Numbered from the stretch's first letter, positions 35,963 to 44,717 are shown. The stretch is 64,000 nucleotides of DNA from DASXRA01 sp036506155 (GCA_036506155.1 DASXSF010000083.1:1-64000); one strand, 5' to 3'. The notes: generated by a model from the sequence alone, not told the origin. Numbers and translations: made by a program.

Positions 35963-36241
35963 ATGAGATTGAAATGGTCGTGGAGGAAGTCGCGACACAC
36001 CGACGATTCCGGGCAGGCGCCGGGCAGCGCCAAGCAGGCGACCGGCCGTTCTGCTGCGGATCAGCCCCGATCTGGGCGATTCACCCACCTTCCCGAGCGA
36101 GCTGATCCCAAGGACACGGTGACGAGCAAGCGCGTCGATCCGCCGCGCGACGCGGAAGGCGGACGCGACACCGAGCGCGACTTCCTGCTCCGCTACGGCG
36201 CCGGCGGTGATGACACCCCCTGGGACGCGACGGACGGGTGA
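35963..36241 (+). CDS. 92-aa basic/acidic low-complexity hypothetical protein
   Basis: Unknown function. The N-terminus is basic (MRLKWSWRKSRHTDDSG) and the rest is charged and probably disordered, ending GAGGDDTPWDATDG. GAAGGGA lies upstream of the ATG. It ends 8 bases before the next gene and is probably in the same transcript. Confidence 0.5.
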   Translation: MRLKWSWRKSRHTDDSGQAPGSAKQATGRSAADQPRSGRFTHLPERADPKDTVTSKRVDPPRDAEGGRDTERDFLLRYGAGGDDTPWDATDG

Positions 36242-36248
36242 GGTCCCG

Positions 36249-37109
36249 GTGCCGTGGTTTCCGGATTTCGTCGGCGCAGTGGAACTGGCGCGCGTACAGA
36301 CCCGGGCCGCCGGTCAGGCCGATCCTGTTGCCAGCTACCTGGTAGCACTGGATCGCGGCGATACCAGCACGCTGGAGACCGTGTGGCCCGGCAAGGTGGT
36401 GGTCTACGACCCTCGGGCCGGCGAGGTCCGGGGCCATCGGCAGCTGCGTCGCTTCGTCAGGCGCAACGCGGCCTGGAGGGCCGAGCACCACGTCAGCACC
36501 GAGATCGTCGCGTCCACGCGGGTAGACGGGCGGGCCGTGGTGGAACTGCTGGCGCACTTCGCGCTGGACGCGGTGGAACTGGCCTGGCCGGTGGCGGTCG
36601 TCGCCGAATCCCACGACGATTCGGCGGTGGTGTTTCGCACCTACTGCAGCCAGTTTCCGGTCGATCGACGGCGTCACCTGAGGCCGCCGATACTCGGTCC
36701 GGGCTCCGCCCACCCTGGTGACGTCGTCGCTCGCTATCAGGTTGCACTGGAGGCCGGCGATGCCGAGGCGATAGTGAAACTGTTTGCGCCGGACGGGTAT
36801 TTGCGCGAGCCCATCGGCTCGCCGTATACGCACCGCGGTGCCGCTGAGTTGCGTGCGTTCTTCGCCATGTGCTTCAGCGCAGGCGGCGGCGTCAGCCAGG
36901 AGCACTGCGCCGTCACCGATGACGGGGTGCGCTGCGCGCTGGAATACAACTGTGTCAGGTGGGGCAGCCGCGAGGTGGCGCCGCAGGCGGGTCTCGCGGT
37001 GTACGAGCGCGGCGCGAACGGGCTGTTGGCAGCGGCGCGTGTCTATGACGACATCGAGACGCCGGTCGTTCGTCCTGGGCTGCCCGGCCACGACGCGTCA
37101 CCGGGCTAA
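36249..37109 (+). CDS. tandem NTF2/SnoaL-like domain protein
   Basis: The 286-aa protein appears to contain two NTF2-like halves (about 15-140 and 155-275). Each begins with a helix followed by YLVALDRGDTSTLETVWP or YQVALEAGDAEAIVKLFAPD and a G-x-x-E/G-x-R-G-H/A-x-x-L motif. The fold binds hydrophobic small molecules or acts as an isomerase or hydrolase; no catalytic set is clear. The GTG at 36249 has GTGAGG 5 bases upstream; earlier in-frame starts (36207, 36210) overlap the previous gene and lack a site. Confidence 0.7.
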   Translation: MPWFPDFVGAVELARVQTRAAGQADPVASYLVALDRGDTSTLETVWPGKVVVYDPRAGEVRGHRQLRRFVRRNAAWRAEHHVSTEIVASTRVDGRAVVELLAHFALDAVELAWPVAVVAESHDDSAVVFRTYCSQFPVDRRRHLRPPILGPGSAHPGDVVARYQVALEAGDAEAIVKLFAPDGYLREPIGSPYTHRGAAELRAFFAMCFSAGGGVSQEHCAVTDDGVRCALEYNCVRWGSREVAPQAGLAVYERGANGLLAAARVYDDIETPVVRPGLPGHDASPG

Positions 37110-37717
37110 TCCCGCGCTGATGGCCCGGCGCTCGGCTCGAGAGAGGCCGCCCCCTTGTCCCACCCGTGGAAATGCGAAAGGTCGCCCGCGTCCCATGCTT
37201 CGCGCAGCCCAGGTGAGCTCAGGTCCCAGTCGGGGCGGATCTCCTTTGTCACGTCGCGCAGGTCACGGCGGAGGTCTTCGACCGACGGCCGACCCCAGAA
37301 CCAGTACCCGTTGTAGATGCTATGGACGACAAGACCCGGCTTGAGCACAAGGGTGTGCGGGATCATCGGGTCGTGCTCCGGGTCGGTGTACTCCTGGATG
37401 TCGAGGTCCCGCTGGACGGTGCGCTCCGGGTCGGAGAGGAACGGCCATTGCGCGCCGACCGACGCACGGAACTCCTGGCTGGCGTGGTGCTCATCCGTCG
37501 AGATCGTGGCGATCTGCGTGTAGGCAACGGCGATCTGCGGATAGAACGCGGCGAGCTGCAGATGCTGCTGGTGCTCCTTCGGGCAGTAGTGGCCGCGCGC
37601 GAGGGTAAGGATCAGCGGATCGTCGCCCTGCAACTCGCTCAGGCGGCGGATGGTGCTGGTGTGGTCGGGCAGCTCGTAGTCGGGAAAGGTGGCTCCGGGA
37701 ACGATGTCGGAACGCAT
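37106..37717 (-). CDS. redoxin (AhpC/TSA-like) family protein
   Basis: Thioredoxin-fold peroxiredoxin-like protein of 203 aa. PGATFPDYELPDHTSTIRRL is the usual N-terminal strand and LARGHYCPKEHQQHL (residue about 45) carries the single candidate peroxidatic Cys. AQWPFLSDPERTVQRDLDI is the C-terminal half. The resolving Cys is missing, so it would act as a 1-Cys enzyme or have another role. AGGAGG precedes ATG 37717. It is divergent from the alpha/beta hydrolase gene and overlaps the previous stop by 4 bases. Confidence 0.82.
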   Translation of the reverse strand: MRSDIVPGATFPDYELPDHTSTIRRLSELQGDDPLILTLARGHYCPKEHQQHLQLAAFYPQIAVAYTQIATISTDEHHASQEFRASVGAQWPFLSDPERTVQRDLDIQEYTDPEHDPMIPHTLVLKPGLVVHSIYNGYWFWGRPSVEDLRRDLRDVTKEIRPDWDLSSPGLREAWDAGDLSHFHGWDKGAASLEPSAGPSARD

Positions 37718-37871
37718 GACGTGCCTCCTTCGTCGTCGAGATGCAATAAAGATTGGAACGCGGCGGGCGTCGTCGCGCCTGTCGAAACCCCTGGCCCACA
37801 GGGTCTTTCCCGGGCTCGACGAGTCGCCCGACGTGCGACGTTGTCAGCACCCTCAAGGAAAGGAAGCGGTC

Positions 37872-38705
37872 ATGCCGTACGTCACGGTCGGGCGGGAGAA
37901 CACCGCCGACATCCAGCTCTACTACGAGGACCACGGCACCGGTCAGCCGATCGTTCTCATCCACGGCTTCCCGCTGAGCGGGCGGGCCTGGGAGCGGCAG
38001 GAGCGGGCGTTGCTCGGCACCGGTTTCCGGGTCATCGCCTACGATCGGCGCGGCTTCGGCAAGTCCAGCCAGCCGAGCGTCGGCTACGACTACAACACGT
38101 TCGCGGCTGACCTCGCCGCGCTGATCGAGGCGCTCGACCTGCGCGACGTCGATCTGGCCGGCCACTCGATGGGTGGCGGCGAGATCGTCCGGTACCTCGG
38201 GAACTACGGCTCTGACCGGGTCCGGCGCGCGGTGATCATCTCGGGTGTGCCCCCGTACCTGCTCAAGACGCCGGATACCCCGAACGGGGTGCCGCAGGAG
38301 GTCTTCGACGAGATCACCGCAGCGCTGCGGACGGATCGGCTCGCGTACTTCACCGAGTGGAACAAGAACTTCTACAACCTCGATCAGACGCTCGGCACCC
38401 GGATCAGCGAGGAGGCCGTTCGGGACGCCTGGAACACCGCCGCTGGAGCCTCACCCACCGGCACGATCGCCTGCGTCGCGACGTGGTACACCGACTTCCG
38501 CGCCGATCTGCCGAAGATCGATGCGCCGGTGCTGGTCATGCACGGCAGCGCCGACCGGATCCTCCCGATCGAGGCCTGCGGCCCGCGAACGCACGAAGGC
38601 ATTTCGGGCAGCGAGTACGTCGTTATCGACGGGGCCCCCCACGGCTTGTGCTGGACCCATGCCGACGAGGTCAACGAGGCACTTCTGTCGTTCCTCGGCG
38701 AGTAG
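37872..38705 (+). CDS. alpha/beta hydrolase (non-haem chloroperoxidase/esterase type)
   Basis: The 277-aa hydrolase has IVLIHGFPLSGRAWERQ (oxyanion hole), the nucleophile elbow GHSMGGGE (Ser about residue 99), an acid in LVMHGSADRILPIE (about 224) and His in DGAPHGLCWTH (about 255). It resembles cofactor-free bromo/chloroperoxidases, which act as esterases or perhydrolases. ATG 37872 has AAGGAAAGGAAG upstream. Confidence 0.9.
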   Translation: MPYVTVGRENTADIQLYYEDHGTGQPIVLIHGFPLSGRAWERQERALLGTGFRVIAYDRRGFGKSSQPSVGYDYNTFAADLAALIEALDLRDVDLAGHSMGGGEIVRYLGNYGSDRVRRAVIISGVPPYLLKTPDTPNGVPQEVFDEITAALRTDRLAYFTEWNKNFYNLDQTLGTRISEEAVRDAWNTAAGASPTGTIACVATWYTDFRADLPKIDAPVLVMHGSADRILPIEACGPRTHEGISGSEYVVIDGAPHGLCWTHADEVNEALLSFLGE

Positions 38706-38716
38706 GCGCGCGCCGG

Positions 38717-39445
38717 CTACTTGTGGGATTCCGCGGCGGCCGCACGGATCAGCCGGACCGCCTCGGAGACGCCGCCGTCCCATGCCGGTCCGTGACCGGG
38801 GAGCACCCATGTCGCATCGACGCCGTCGATCCGGCCCAGCGAGGCGACGGCCTCCTCGGGCTGGAGGGTGAACGGCGCTGGCTTGGGACCGGTGACGCCG
38901 GTGAGCACGTTGCGGGTCGTCATGGTGTCCCCGAGGAACAGTGCGTCGACCCCCGGCACGTGCACGGTGACGCTGCCGGGCGTGTGCCCGGGCGTGTGGA
39001 TGATCCGCGGCGAGCCCGGGACATCGAGCACGTCGCCGTCCGCGATGGTCGAAAGCTCGGTCGCAGGCTTGATCCGCAGGCCGCCGCGGCGCGCGGAGTA
39101 CCACAGGAAGCCTGCAAGTGGGCCGATCTTGACGGGCCCCCAGCCCGAGTTGGGCTTTTTGACCTTCAGCCGTGCGCGGTCGACGTCCGCCTCGTGGATG
39201 TACGGCACGATGCCTGTCTCCTGGTACAGCCGGGCGGCGAAGCCGATATGGTCCGTGTCCCCGTGCGTGAGGACGAGCGCGCGCACGTCGGCGGTGGTCT
39301 TGCCGATCGCGCCGAGCTCTTTCTGGAGCAGTCCCCAGTACTTCGGCAGCCCCGCGTCGATGATCGTCACGCCGTCCTCGTCGACGATCAGATAGCTGTT
39401 GACGATGTCCGAGCCGACCCGGTACAGCCCGCTGGCAATCTGCAT
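38717..39445 (-). CDS. metallo-beta-lactamase-fold hydrolase
   Basis: The 242-aa MBL-fold protein has LTHGDTDHIG (residues about 58-67; the first His position of HxHxDH is replaced by the H-G-D-x-D-H variant), HTPGHTPGS (about 148), LFLGDTM (about 168) and LPGHGPAWDGG near the end. It likely binds two metals and hydrolyses a lactone, thioester or similar. AGGAAGG precedes the ATG. It lies 27 bases downstream of the epoxide hydrolase on the same strand, so they probably form an operon. Confidence 0.9.
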   Translation of the reverse strand: MQIASGLYRVGSDIVNSYLIVDEDGVTIIDAGLPKYWGLLQKELGAIGKTTADVRALVLTHGDTDHIGFAARLYQETGIVPYIHEADVDRARLKVKKPNSGWGPVKIGPLAGFLWYSARRGGLRIKPATELSTIADGDVLDVPGSPRIIHTPGHTPGSVTVHVPGVDALFLGDTMTTRNVLTGVTGPKPAPFTLQPEEAVASLGRIDGVDATWVLPGHGPAWDGGVSEAVRLIRAAAAESHK

Positions 39446-39472
39446 GACACCTTCCTACCTGGGGGATGGCTG

Positions 39473-40543
39473 CTAGCGCAGCTGACGATAGAAGCCGCGA
39501 ATGTCGTCGGTCACGACCTCCGGTTGCAGGTGCGCAGCGTAGTGGCCGCCGGGTGCGTCGTAGAGGTGCCACTGGACGATTTTGTGGCCGTCGCGGTCGC
39601 TCGGCTTTGCGGGTACGCGCGGTGCGTGTGCGTTCTCGTAGTAGAAGCGGATGGATGAGCCGCCGGTGTTCGTGAACCAGTAGATCGCGACGTTGGTCAG
39701 GATGAAGTCCGCGTCGAGGCGCCCGTCGCCCATCGCACCGGGGTCCATCAACTGCAGGTTCCATCCGAGCAGCCCGACGGGTGAGTCGGCCAAGGCGTGT
39801 GCCAGGGTCTGGGGCTGCTGGGAGTGCAGCTGGTTGAACGAGAACTTGGTGTCCATGAACCACTGCAGTTTCTGCAGGGCGGCCATGTCGTCGGCGGACA
39901 TGCCTTCGAATTCGGCGGGATCGCCGGATGGGAAGGAGTAGATCTGCGCGACGTGAACGCCGGCGACATGATCCGCGTCGATGCGAGCCAGCTCAGGAGA
40001 TACAAGCGAGCCGGCATCGCTGCCGCCCGCGCCGTAGCGGTCGTATCCGAGCCGGGCCATCAGCGCCGCCCACGCTTTGGCCGTGCGGGACGTGCCCCAA
40101 TCGGCTTCGACGGTACGGCCGGAGAACCCGAATCCGGGTAGGGACGGGATCACGATGTGGAAGGCATCCGCGGGGTCGCCGCCGTGGGCCGCCGGATTGG
40201 TCAGGGGTTCGATGATGTCCAGGAACTCGACGACGGAGCCCGGCCAGCCGTGTGTGAGGATCAGCGGCAGTGCGCCGTGTTCGGGGGAGCGCACATGCAG
40301 GAAGTGGATGGGTTGGCCGTCGATGACGGTGGTGTATTGCGGGTATCGGTTCAGGCGCGCCTCCCAGGCGCGCCTGTCATAGCGGTCGCGCCAGTACCGA
40401 ACCAAGTCCTGGACATCATCAAGACCGACCCCGTAGCCGTCGCCGGGTGCGGGATCGGTCCACCGCACCCGCGTCAGCCGCTCAGCCAGGTCGTCAAGCT
40501 CGGCTTGGGCAACGTTCACCTCGAAACGTTCGATGTCCGTCAT
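39473..40543 (-). CDS. epoxide hydrolase, EHN-domain type
   Basis: The 356-aa enzyme has an EHN segment (about 5-115), THGWPGSVVEFLD for the oxyanion hole, GGSDAGS (Asp about residue 177) as nucleophile site, IYWFTNTGGSSIRFYYENA for the lid Tyr region and His in DAPGGHYAAHLQPE. The start at ATG 40543 is chosen by homology; the ribosome binding site is weak. A paralogue is cut by the left window edge. The LysR-type gene 74 bases upstream may control it. Confidence 0.92.
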   Translation of the reverse strand: MTDIERFEVNVAQAELDDLAERLTRVRWTDPAPGDGYGVGLDDVQDLVRYWRDRYDRRAWEARLNRYPQYTTVIDGQPIHFLHVRSPEHGALPLILTHGWPGSVVEFLDIIEPLTNPAAHGGDPADAFHIVIPSLPGFGFSGRTVEADWGTSRTAKAWAALMARLGYDRYGAGGSDAGSLVSPELARIDADHVAGVHVAQIYSFPSGDPAEFEGMSADDMAALQKLQWFMDTKFSFNQLHSQQPQTLAHALADSPVGLLGWNLQLMDPGAMGDGRLDADFILTNVAIYWFTNTGGSSIRFYYENAHAPRVPAKPSDRDGHKIVQWHLYDAPGGHYAAHLQPEVVTDDIRGFYRQLR

Positions 40544-40617
40544 GCCGCAACGCTCGCGTGCCCGCGCTGACCGATCAACGCCGAAGCGGGCGAGCAGCGT
40601 GATGCCACGCGAAACGA

Positions 40618-41527
40618 TCAGCCGGCAGCCTTCGCGAACGCGTCGGGCGCCAGCTCGGCAAAGGCGCGCGCGTACGACCCGTTCGGCCCGTCCGGCCATA
40701 CCGCGCGCACCGGCATGGGAGGCAGTCCGGTCAAGGGCGCCAGAACCACGCCCGGACGCCGGTAGGCCGTCAAGAGCGAGGCGTAGGTCAGATGCGCCAG
40801 GCCGCTCTGCGCCACCAGCCGCAGCACGTCCTCGATGTAGCGCGCGGCGGTGTGGCGCCGTCGGAGCGGCCGGCCGCTCGGGGTAGTAGCCGGCACCCAG
40901 AGCTCGCGAAACCAGTCGGGCACCTGCGGATACACGACCTCGAAGGCCGACAGGTCCTCGATGTCGACGGTGCCGCGCCCGATCAGCGGGTGGCCGGCCG
41001 GCAACATGATGGCCCGCGGCACCAGATGGATCACCGGCCCGATGTTCAGGCGCGGCTGTACCGGGGCGTACGCGGCCGGCATCCAGGTCACGAACACATC
41101 CACCGGCCAGTCTCGGCCGAGCCAGCCGAACAGGTCGGTGGTCGGCAACCCGGAGGAAACCGTCCGGCAGTCCGGGTAGCGCCGCTCGAATGCCGCCGCT
41201 GAGACGCCGCGCAGCTTCTCCGGCAATGTCGTGGCGAAGCCGACGCGCAACACCCGCCCCTCGAGACCCGCGGACCAGCGCACGTCGCGCAGCGCCTGCT
41301 CGATGTGGATGTGCGCAGCACGCAACTCTGCGAACAGCTGCGCGCCCGGTGGCGTCAGCGTCACCACCCTGCTGGTGCGCTTGAACAGCGCGATCCCGAC
41401 TCGGCGCCCCATGGCCCGCACGAGGTTGCTCACCCGCGACGTGGACAGTCGCAGCCGTTGCGCCGCGCCCGAAGTGGAGCTCCTCGGCCACCGCCAGGAA
41501 CGCCTCGAGCTCCCGCGTCTCCAGCAC
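40618..41527 (-). pseudogene. LysR-type regulator, frameshifted near the N-terminus
   Basis: LysR family activator of about 302 aa. The first helices (MLETRELEAFLAVAEELHFG) are in one frame. After 41461-41470 the helix-turn-helix resumes in another frame as LSTSRVSNLVRAMGRRVGIA with LFKRTSRVVTLTPPG, followed by a full substrate-binding domain ending at 40618. Loss of two bases in a GCGC run would explain it. An internal start at 41433 gives a protein without a complete DNA-binding helix. It faces away from the TetR gene. Confidence 0.78.
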
Positions 41528-41544
41528 TCAGGCCTCCGTGAGCC

Positions 41545-41572
41545 TTGACAGCGAAGTTACGAGTAATAACTT
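41545..41572 (+). promoter_or_regulatory. promoter with overlapping operator of the TetR-type gene
   Basis: TTGACA at 41545-41550 is a consensus -35. AAGTTA-N7-TAACTT (41554-41572) is an inverted repeat that covers the spacer and a -10-like TAACTT 16 bases downstream. A second TAACTT occurs at about 41589-41594. The layout fits autorepression by the TetR protein encoded from 41625. Confidence 0.6.
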
Positions 41573-41624
41573 TAAGGCTATTGCTCATAACTTACAAGTG
41601 CAGAATGACCGAGGAGGCAGGCGA

Positions 41625-42203
41625 GTGCCTAGAGCCGGACTGAGCACAGATCAGGTCGTCGCCGCAGCTGCGGCGCTTTCCGACGAGATCGGTTTCCACG
41701 ACCTCACCCTTGCTGTGCTGGCGGAGCGGCTGGGGGTGAAACCACCGGCGCTGTACAAGCACGTCGACAGCCTCGCCGACCTGCAGCACCGCATCGCCGC
41801 GCTCGCCATGAACGAGCTCGGCGACGCCGTCCAGGACGCGCTGCAGGGCAAGGCCGGGCTCGACGCGCTCACCGCGCTGTTCGAGGCGATGCGGAGTTAC
41901 GTCGAGCGGTATCCCGGCCGCTATGGCGCAACCATCGGCGCCCGGTTCGAGGGGGATGACGACCCGCTGTTCGTGGCCGGGCTGCGGGTGATCAACTCGA
42001 TCCGAGCGGTGCTGTCCGGCTACGGCATCAAGCCGGACGACCTCGACCACGCGATCCGTAGCCTGCGCTGCACCCTCCATGGATTTGCGGCGCTGCAGTC
42101 AGCCGATGCGTTCCAGTGGAGCAACGACCCCGACGAGAGCTTCAACTGGATGATCACATTCGCCGACGCCGGCCTGCGCGCGGTCGGCGGCCGGCGGCCA
42201 TGA
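41625..42203 (+). CDS. TetR-family repressor with WHG-type ligand domain
   Basis: The 192-aa regulator has an HTH at about residues 6-50 (LTLAVLAERLGVKPPALYKH) and a C-terminal domain of the WHG/TetR_C type (VERYPGRYGATIG, LRCTLHGFAALQSADAFQW). The GTG at 41625 with GAGGAGG 7 bases upstream is preferred to a longer frame from 41538, which would start before the promoter. The ligand is unknown. Confidence 0.85.
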   Translation: MPRAGLSTDQVVAAAAALSDEIGFHDLTLAVLAERLGVKPPALYKHVDSLADLQHRIAALAMNELGDAVQDALQGKAGLDALTALFEAMRSYVERYPGRYGATIGARFEGDDDPLFVAGLRVINSIRAVLSGYGIKPDDLDHAIRSLRCTLHGFAALQSADAFQWSNDPDESFNWMITFADAGLRAVGGRRP

Positions 42204-42245
42204 CCGTCCCCACCTGTACGTAACGCCGAACGCGAGGAGCACACC

Positions 42246-42440
42246 GTGTACGAGAATCGTGACGCCTACCCCGAACTCCTCTACGCGATAGCCGCGGACC
42301 GCGTCCGGGCGATGCGCGATGAGCAGGCCGCCTGGCAGGCACGCCGTGCCCGCCGGCAGCGCTGGGTTCTGCGGGTACGCGCCAGGTTGCGCGACAGGCT
42401 CGCTAGGAGCCGTACTCGTCGTGGCGGCGGAACCAGCTGA
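42246..42440 (+). CDS. 64-aa basic small protein
   Basis: It starts MYENRDAYPELLYAIAADRV and is very Arg-rich at the end. The GTG start has GAGGAG 8 bases upstream and lies 42 bases after the TetR stop, so the two may be co-transcribed. Short proteins of this pattern (aromatic start, basic tail) occur widely in actinobacteria without known function. It overlaps the convergent DUF899 gene by 38 bases. Confidence 0.55.
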   Translation: MYENRDAYPELLYAIAADRVRAMRDEQAAWQARRARRQRWVLRVRARLRDRLARSRTRRGGGTS

Positions 42441-43185
42441 GCGGATCGTCGTCGGCGCGTTCCTCGTTGCGCCCCCGCGGTGCGCGGTCGAGCCACTGGT
42501 ACATCCCCCACAGACCGTCGAGTCCGCGGGAATACGCCGAATAGGTGTGGTACACGACCCCGTCGTCGAGCACGAAGGCGCTCATCCCGGGCGCCTCCTG
42601 CGTGTAGGTCGCCCAGTCGGTGCCGGTCGTGGCAGCCCAGTCGGCGAGCGGCCCCTCGGCTCCGGCCTCGGCGGACGCCTTCATGTCGAACGTGCGGTAG
42701 TTGTAGTCGCCGACTCCCGACTGCTGCTGCGCGTCGGTGTAGCCGACCTGGAAGTCGGAGTTGAAGTCGCCGCCGTACGAGGACGCCCACGGGAAGGTCC
42801 AGCCCATCCGCTTCTTGAATGCCGAAAGCTGCGGCAACGGAGCCCGCGAGACGGCCCAGAGCATCACGTCGTGATTGGCCAGGTGGACGGCGAACCCGTC
42901 GAAGCCGTCTGCTATCGATGAGCAGGACGGGCAGCCGGCCGCGTACTCAGGGCCGAACATGAAGTGATAGACCAGCAACTGCGAGCGGCCGCGGAACAGG
43001 TCGGCAAGCGAGGCACTGCCGTCGTCGGTGTCGAAGCGGTACTCCTTGTCGACGCGAACCCAGGGGAGCTCTTGCCGCTGCCGGGCCAGCTCATCGCTGC
43101 GCCGGGTCAGGGCCTTCTCGGCGTCGAGCAGCTGCAGCCGCGCGGCCACCCACTCGTCCCGCGTCCCGATCTTGTGGTCAGTCAT
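42403..43185 (-). CDS. DUF899 family thioredoxin-fold protein
   Basis: The 260-aa protein has LADLFRGRSQLLVYHFMFGP and the Cys pair in AAGCPSCSSIADGFDG (about residue 90), then LWAVSRAPL, WTFPWASSYGGDFNSDF and FVLDDGVVYHTYSAYSRGLD, which are DUF899 signatures. The fold is thioredoxin-like, and a redox role is likely but unproven. ATG 43185 has GAGAG upstream. It is downstream of the DUF2182 gene. Confidence 0.88.
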   Translation of the reverse strand: MTDHKIGTRDEWVAARLQLLDAEKALTRRSDELARQRQELPWVRVDKEYRFDTDDGSASLADLFRGRSQLLVYHFMFGPEYAAGCPSCSSIADGFDGFAVHLANHDVMLWAVSRAPLPQLSAFKKRMGWTFPWASSYGGDFNSDFQVGYTDAQQQSGVGDYNYRTFDMKASAEAGAEGPLADWAATTGTDWATYTQEAPGMSAFVLDDGVVYHTYSAYSRGLDGLWGMYQWLDRAPRGRNEERADDDPLSWFRRHDEYGS

Positions 43186-43195
43186 TTCTCTCTCC

Positions 43196-43873
43196 TCAGA
43201 GTGGTGCCGTTTGCGCGACGATGATCCAGATCCCGAGTCCGACGATTGCCAGCGCCAGAGGCACATCGATCGCGAGATTCGCGGGCCACAGCTTCTGCAC
43301 CAGCACGACGACGGCGATCACCGACATCCAGGCGAGGCTCATGGCGCCCAAGGCCAGCCATATCAACATCAGGCCGATCGTCGAGCCCACGCAGCACAGG
43401 CCGAACCAGACGCCGGACGAGGCGCTCTCGAGACAACGCTGCCGGAAGTAGCGCTTCACCGGCGTGAGCTCGTAGATCCCGGCGCCTACTACGAGCGCGC
43501 CGGCGGCCGTGAGCCCGTGCGGCCGATAGGCGGCGTACACCCCGAGGCCCGCCAGCGCCCACACGGCTACGTAGGAGCCGACGAACACCGGCACGGCGCG
43601 CGCACCCGCGGCGCGAGCGCGTCGTAGCACCGCCGGGGCCGCACCCGGCAGCATCATCGCCGCCATCATCGCGACCCACAGCGCGGCGAAGAAGCCGAAC
43701 GAACCGAGCTGGGTCGCCGTGCCCATGTCCATGCCGTTCATCTGCCAGACCACCACGCCCCAGCACGCGGCGGCAAGCCCCAGGGTCCCGGCCAGGACGA
43801 CGGCGCTCCCTCTGGGCCGTGTCGGGGGCGTGGCTCCGACGGCGTACGCGGAGCCGAATCGGTGGTCAGCCAT
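43196..43873 (-). CDS. DUF2182 integral membrane protein
   Basis: The 225-aa protein has about seven helices and conserved MNGMDMGTATQLGSFGFF, VAMMAAMMLPGAAPAV and WFGLCCVGSTIGLMLIW. DUF2182 proteins are predicted metal-related membrane proteins; the Met-rich MNGMDMG and MMAAMM motifs would suit copper. Its start overlaps the ArsR stop region by 8 bases. It lies within a five-gene leftward set from 44674 to 42403. Confidence 0.88.
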   Translation of the reverse strand: MADHRFGSAYAVGATPPTRPRGSAVVLAGTLGLAAACWGVVVWQMNGMDMGTATQLGSFGFFAALWVAMMAAMMLPGAAPAVLRRARAAGARAVPVFVGSYVAVWALAGLGVYAAYRPHGLTAAGALVVGAGIYELTPVKRYFRQRCLESASSGVWFGLCCVGSTIGLMLIWLALGAMSLAWMSVIAVVVLVQKLWPANLAIDVPLALAIVGLGIWIIVAQTAPL

Positions 43874-44241
43874 GGTGGCCTCGGGCTTTCACGAGTGGAC
43901 GGGTGGCGGACCTGTCAAGGTGTTCGGTCAATGCCTCGAGCCTGGCGTCCCAGTCACGGGCCAGCGCGGCCAGGAACTGCTGTGCCGTGCGCATCGGCGC
44001 CGAGCGCAGCCGGTACCCGCACCCGGCGCCGCTCACCCGGTTCAGCCGTCACCAGGCCAGCCTCGGCAAGCAGCGTCAGGTGCTTGGCGATCGCTTGGCG
44101 GGTGACCGGCAAACGATCGGCCAGGTCAGTGGCCGTGGCCGGACCGTGTGCGGCCAACGCCGCCAGGATCGCTCGGCGCGTCGGGTCGGTCAGTGCAGTG
44201 AAGACCTGCTCGGCTATCGCCTCGACGTCAGGCGGCATCAA
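43866..44241 (-). pseudogene. ArsR-type regulator with a frameshift
   Basis: Winged-helix repressor of the ArsR family partnered with an AHSA1 protein. The HTH is intact: FTALTDPTRRAILAALAAHG and LPVTRQAIAKHLTLLAEAGL. After ERRRVRV near 44012-44022 the conserved C-terminal helix continues in another frame as APMRTAQQFLAALARDWDAR and reaches a stop at 43866. Read without repair, the protein ends at 43954 after 95 residues, keeping DNA binding but losing the last helix, so partial function is possible. Confidence 0.72.
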
Positions 44242-44674
44242 GGTAGCTGATCAGTTCGTCCAGCTCGAGCGCCCAGCCCTTGGTGTTGCAGTCGTACGCA
44301 GTGCTGTAGGCGTCCGGGGAGAGCTGGGCGAAGCCACTCTCGACGACGGTGAGGCGCGTGCCGGCTCCGATGGGTTCGAGCGTGAACTCGACATAGGTGC
44401 GACGCGGATCGTCCTTGGGAAGGCCGTAGATATGCCAGGTGAATCCGAACACGGTCGGCTCCTCCACCCGTTCCACGCGCATGTCGACCGTGAAGCCGCC
44501 GGTCCAGCTCATTCGTGCCGACCCACCCGGACGCAGGTCGATCGTCGCCTCGTCGCCGAACCAGGCGGCCAGCCCGTCGGCTGTGGTGAGTGCCGCCCAC
44601 ACCGTGCTGAGTGGGTGGGCGATCTCGACGGTCCGCTCGATGCGATCAGGGAAACCCACGACAACCTCCGGCAT
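44228..44674 (-). CDS. SRPBCC/AHSA1-family protein paired with ArsR
   Basis: The 148-aa START-like ligand-binding fold has RIERTVEIAHPLSTVWAALT at the start, AAWFGDEATIDLRPGG in the middle and a C-terminal helix GWALELDELISYLDAA. It overlaps the ArsR start by 14 bases; ArsR-AHSA1 pairs are common and the protein may bind the signal molecule. The ATG at 44674 lies only 5 bases from a large inverted repeat and has no ribosome binding site, so a leaderless transcript is likely. Confidence 0.88.
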   Translation of the reverse strand: MPEVVVGFPDRIERTVEIAHPLSTVWAALTTADGLAAWFGDEATIDLRPGGSARMSWTGGFTVDMRVERVEEPTVFGFTWHIYGLPKDDPRRTYVEFTLEPIGAGTRLTVVESGFAQLSPDAYSTAYDCNTKGWALELDELISYLDAA

Positions 44675-44678
44675 ATAG

Positions 44679-44717
44679 CAATCGATTGGTTGCTACATTA
44701 TTGCAACCAACCGATTG
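44679..44717 (-). promoter_or_regulatory. 15-bp inverted repeat, ArsR operator
   Basis: CAATCGATTGGTTGC and GCAACCAACCGATTG, separated by TACATTATT, form an inverted repeat with 14 of 15 bases paired. It directly precedes the AHSA1-ArsR operon and must overlap its promoter. The GGTTGC/GCAACC core fits ArsR-type operators. Confidence 0.75.
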
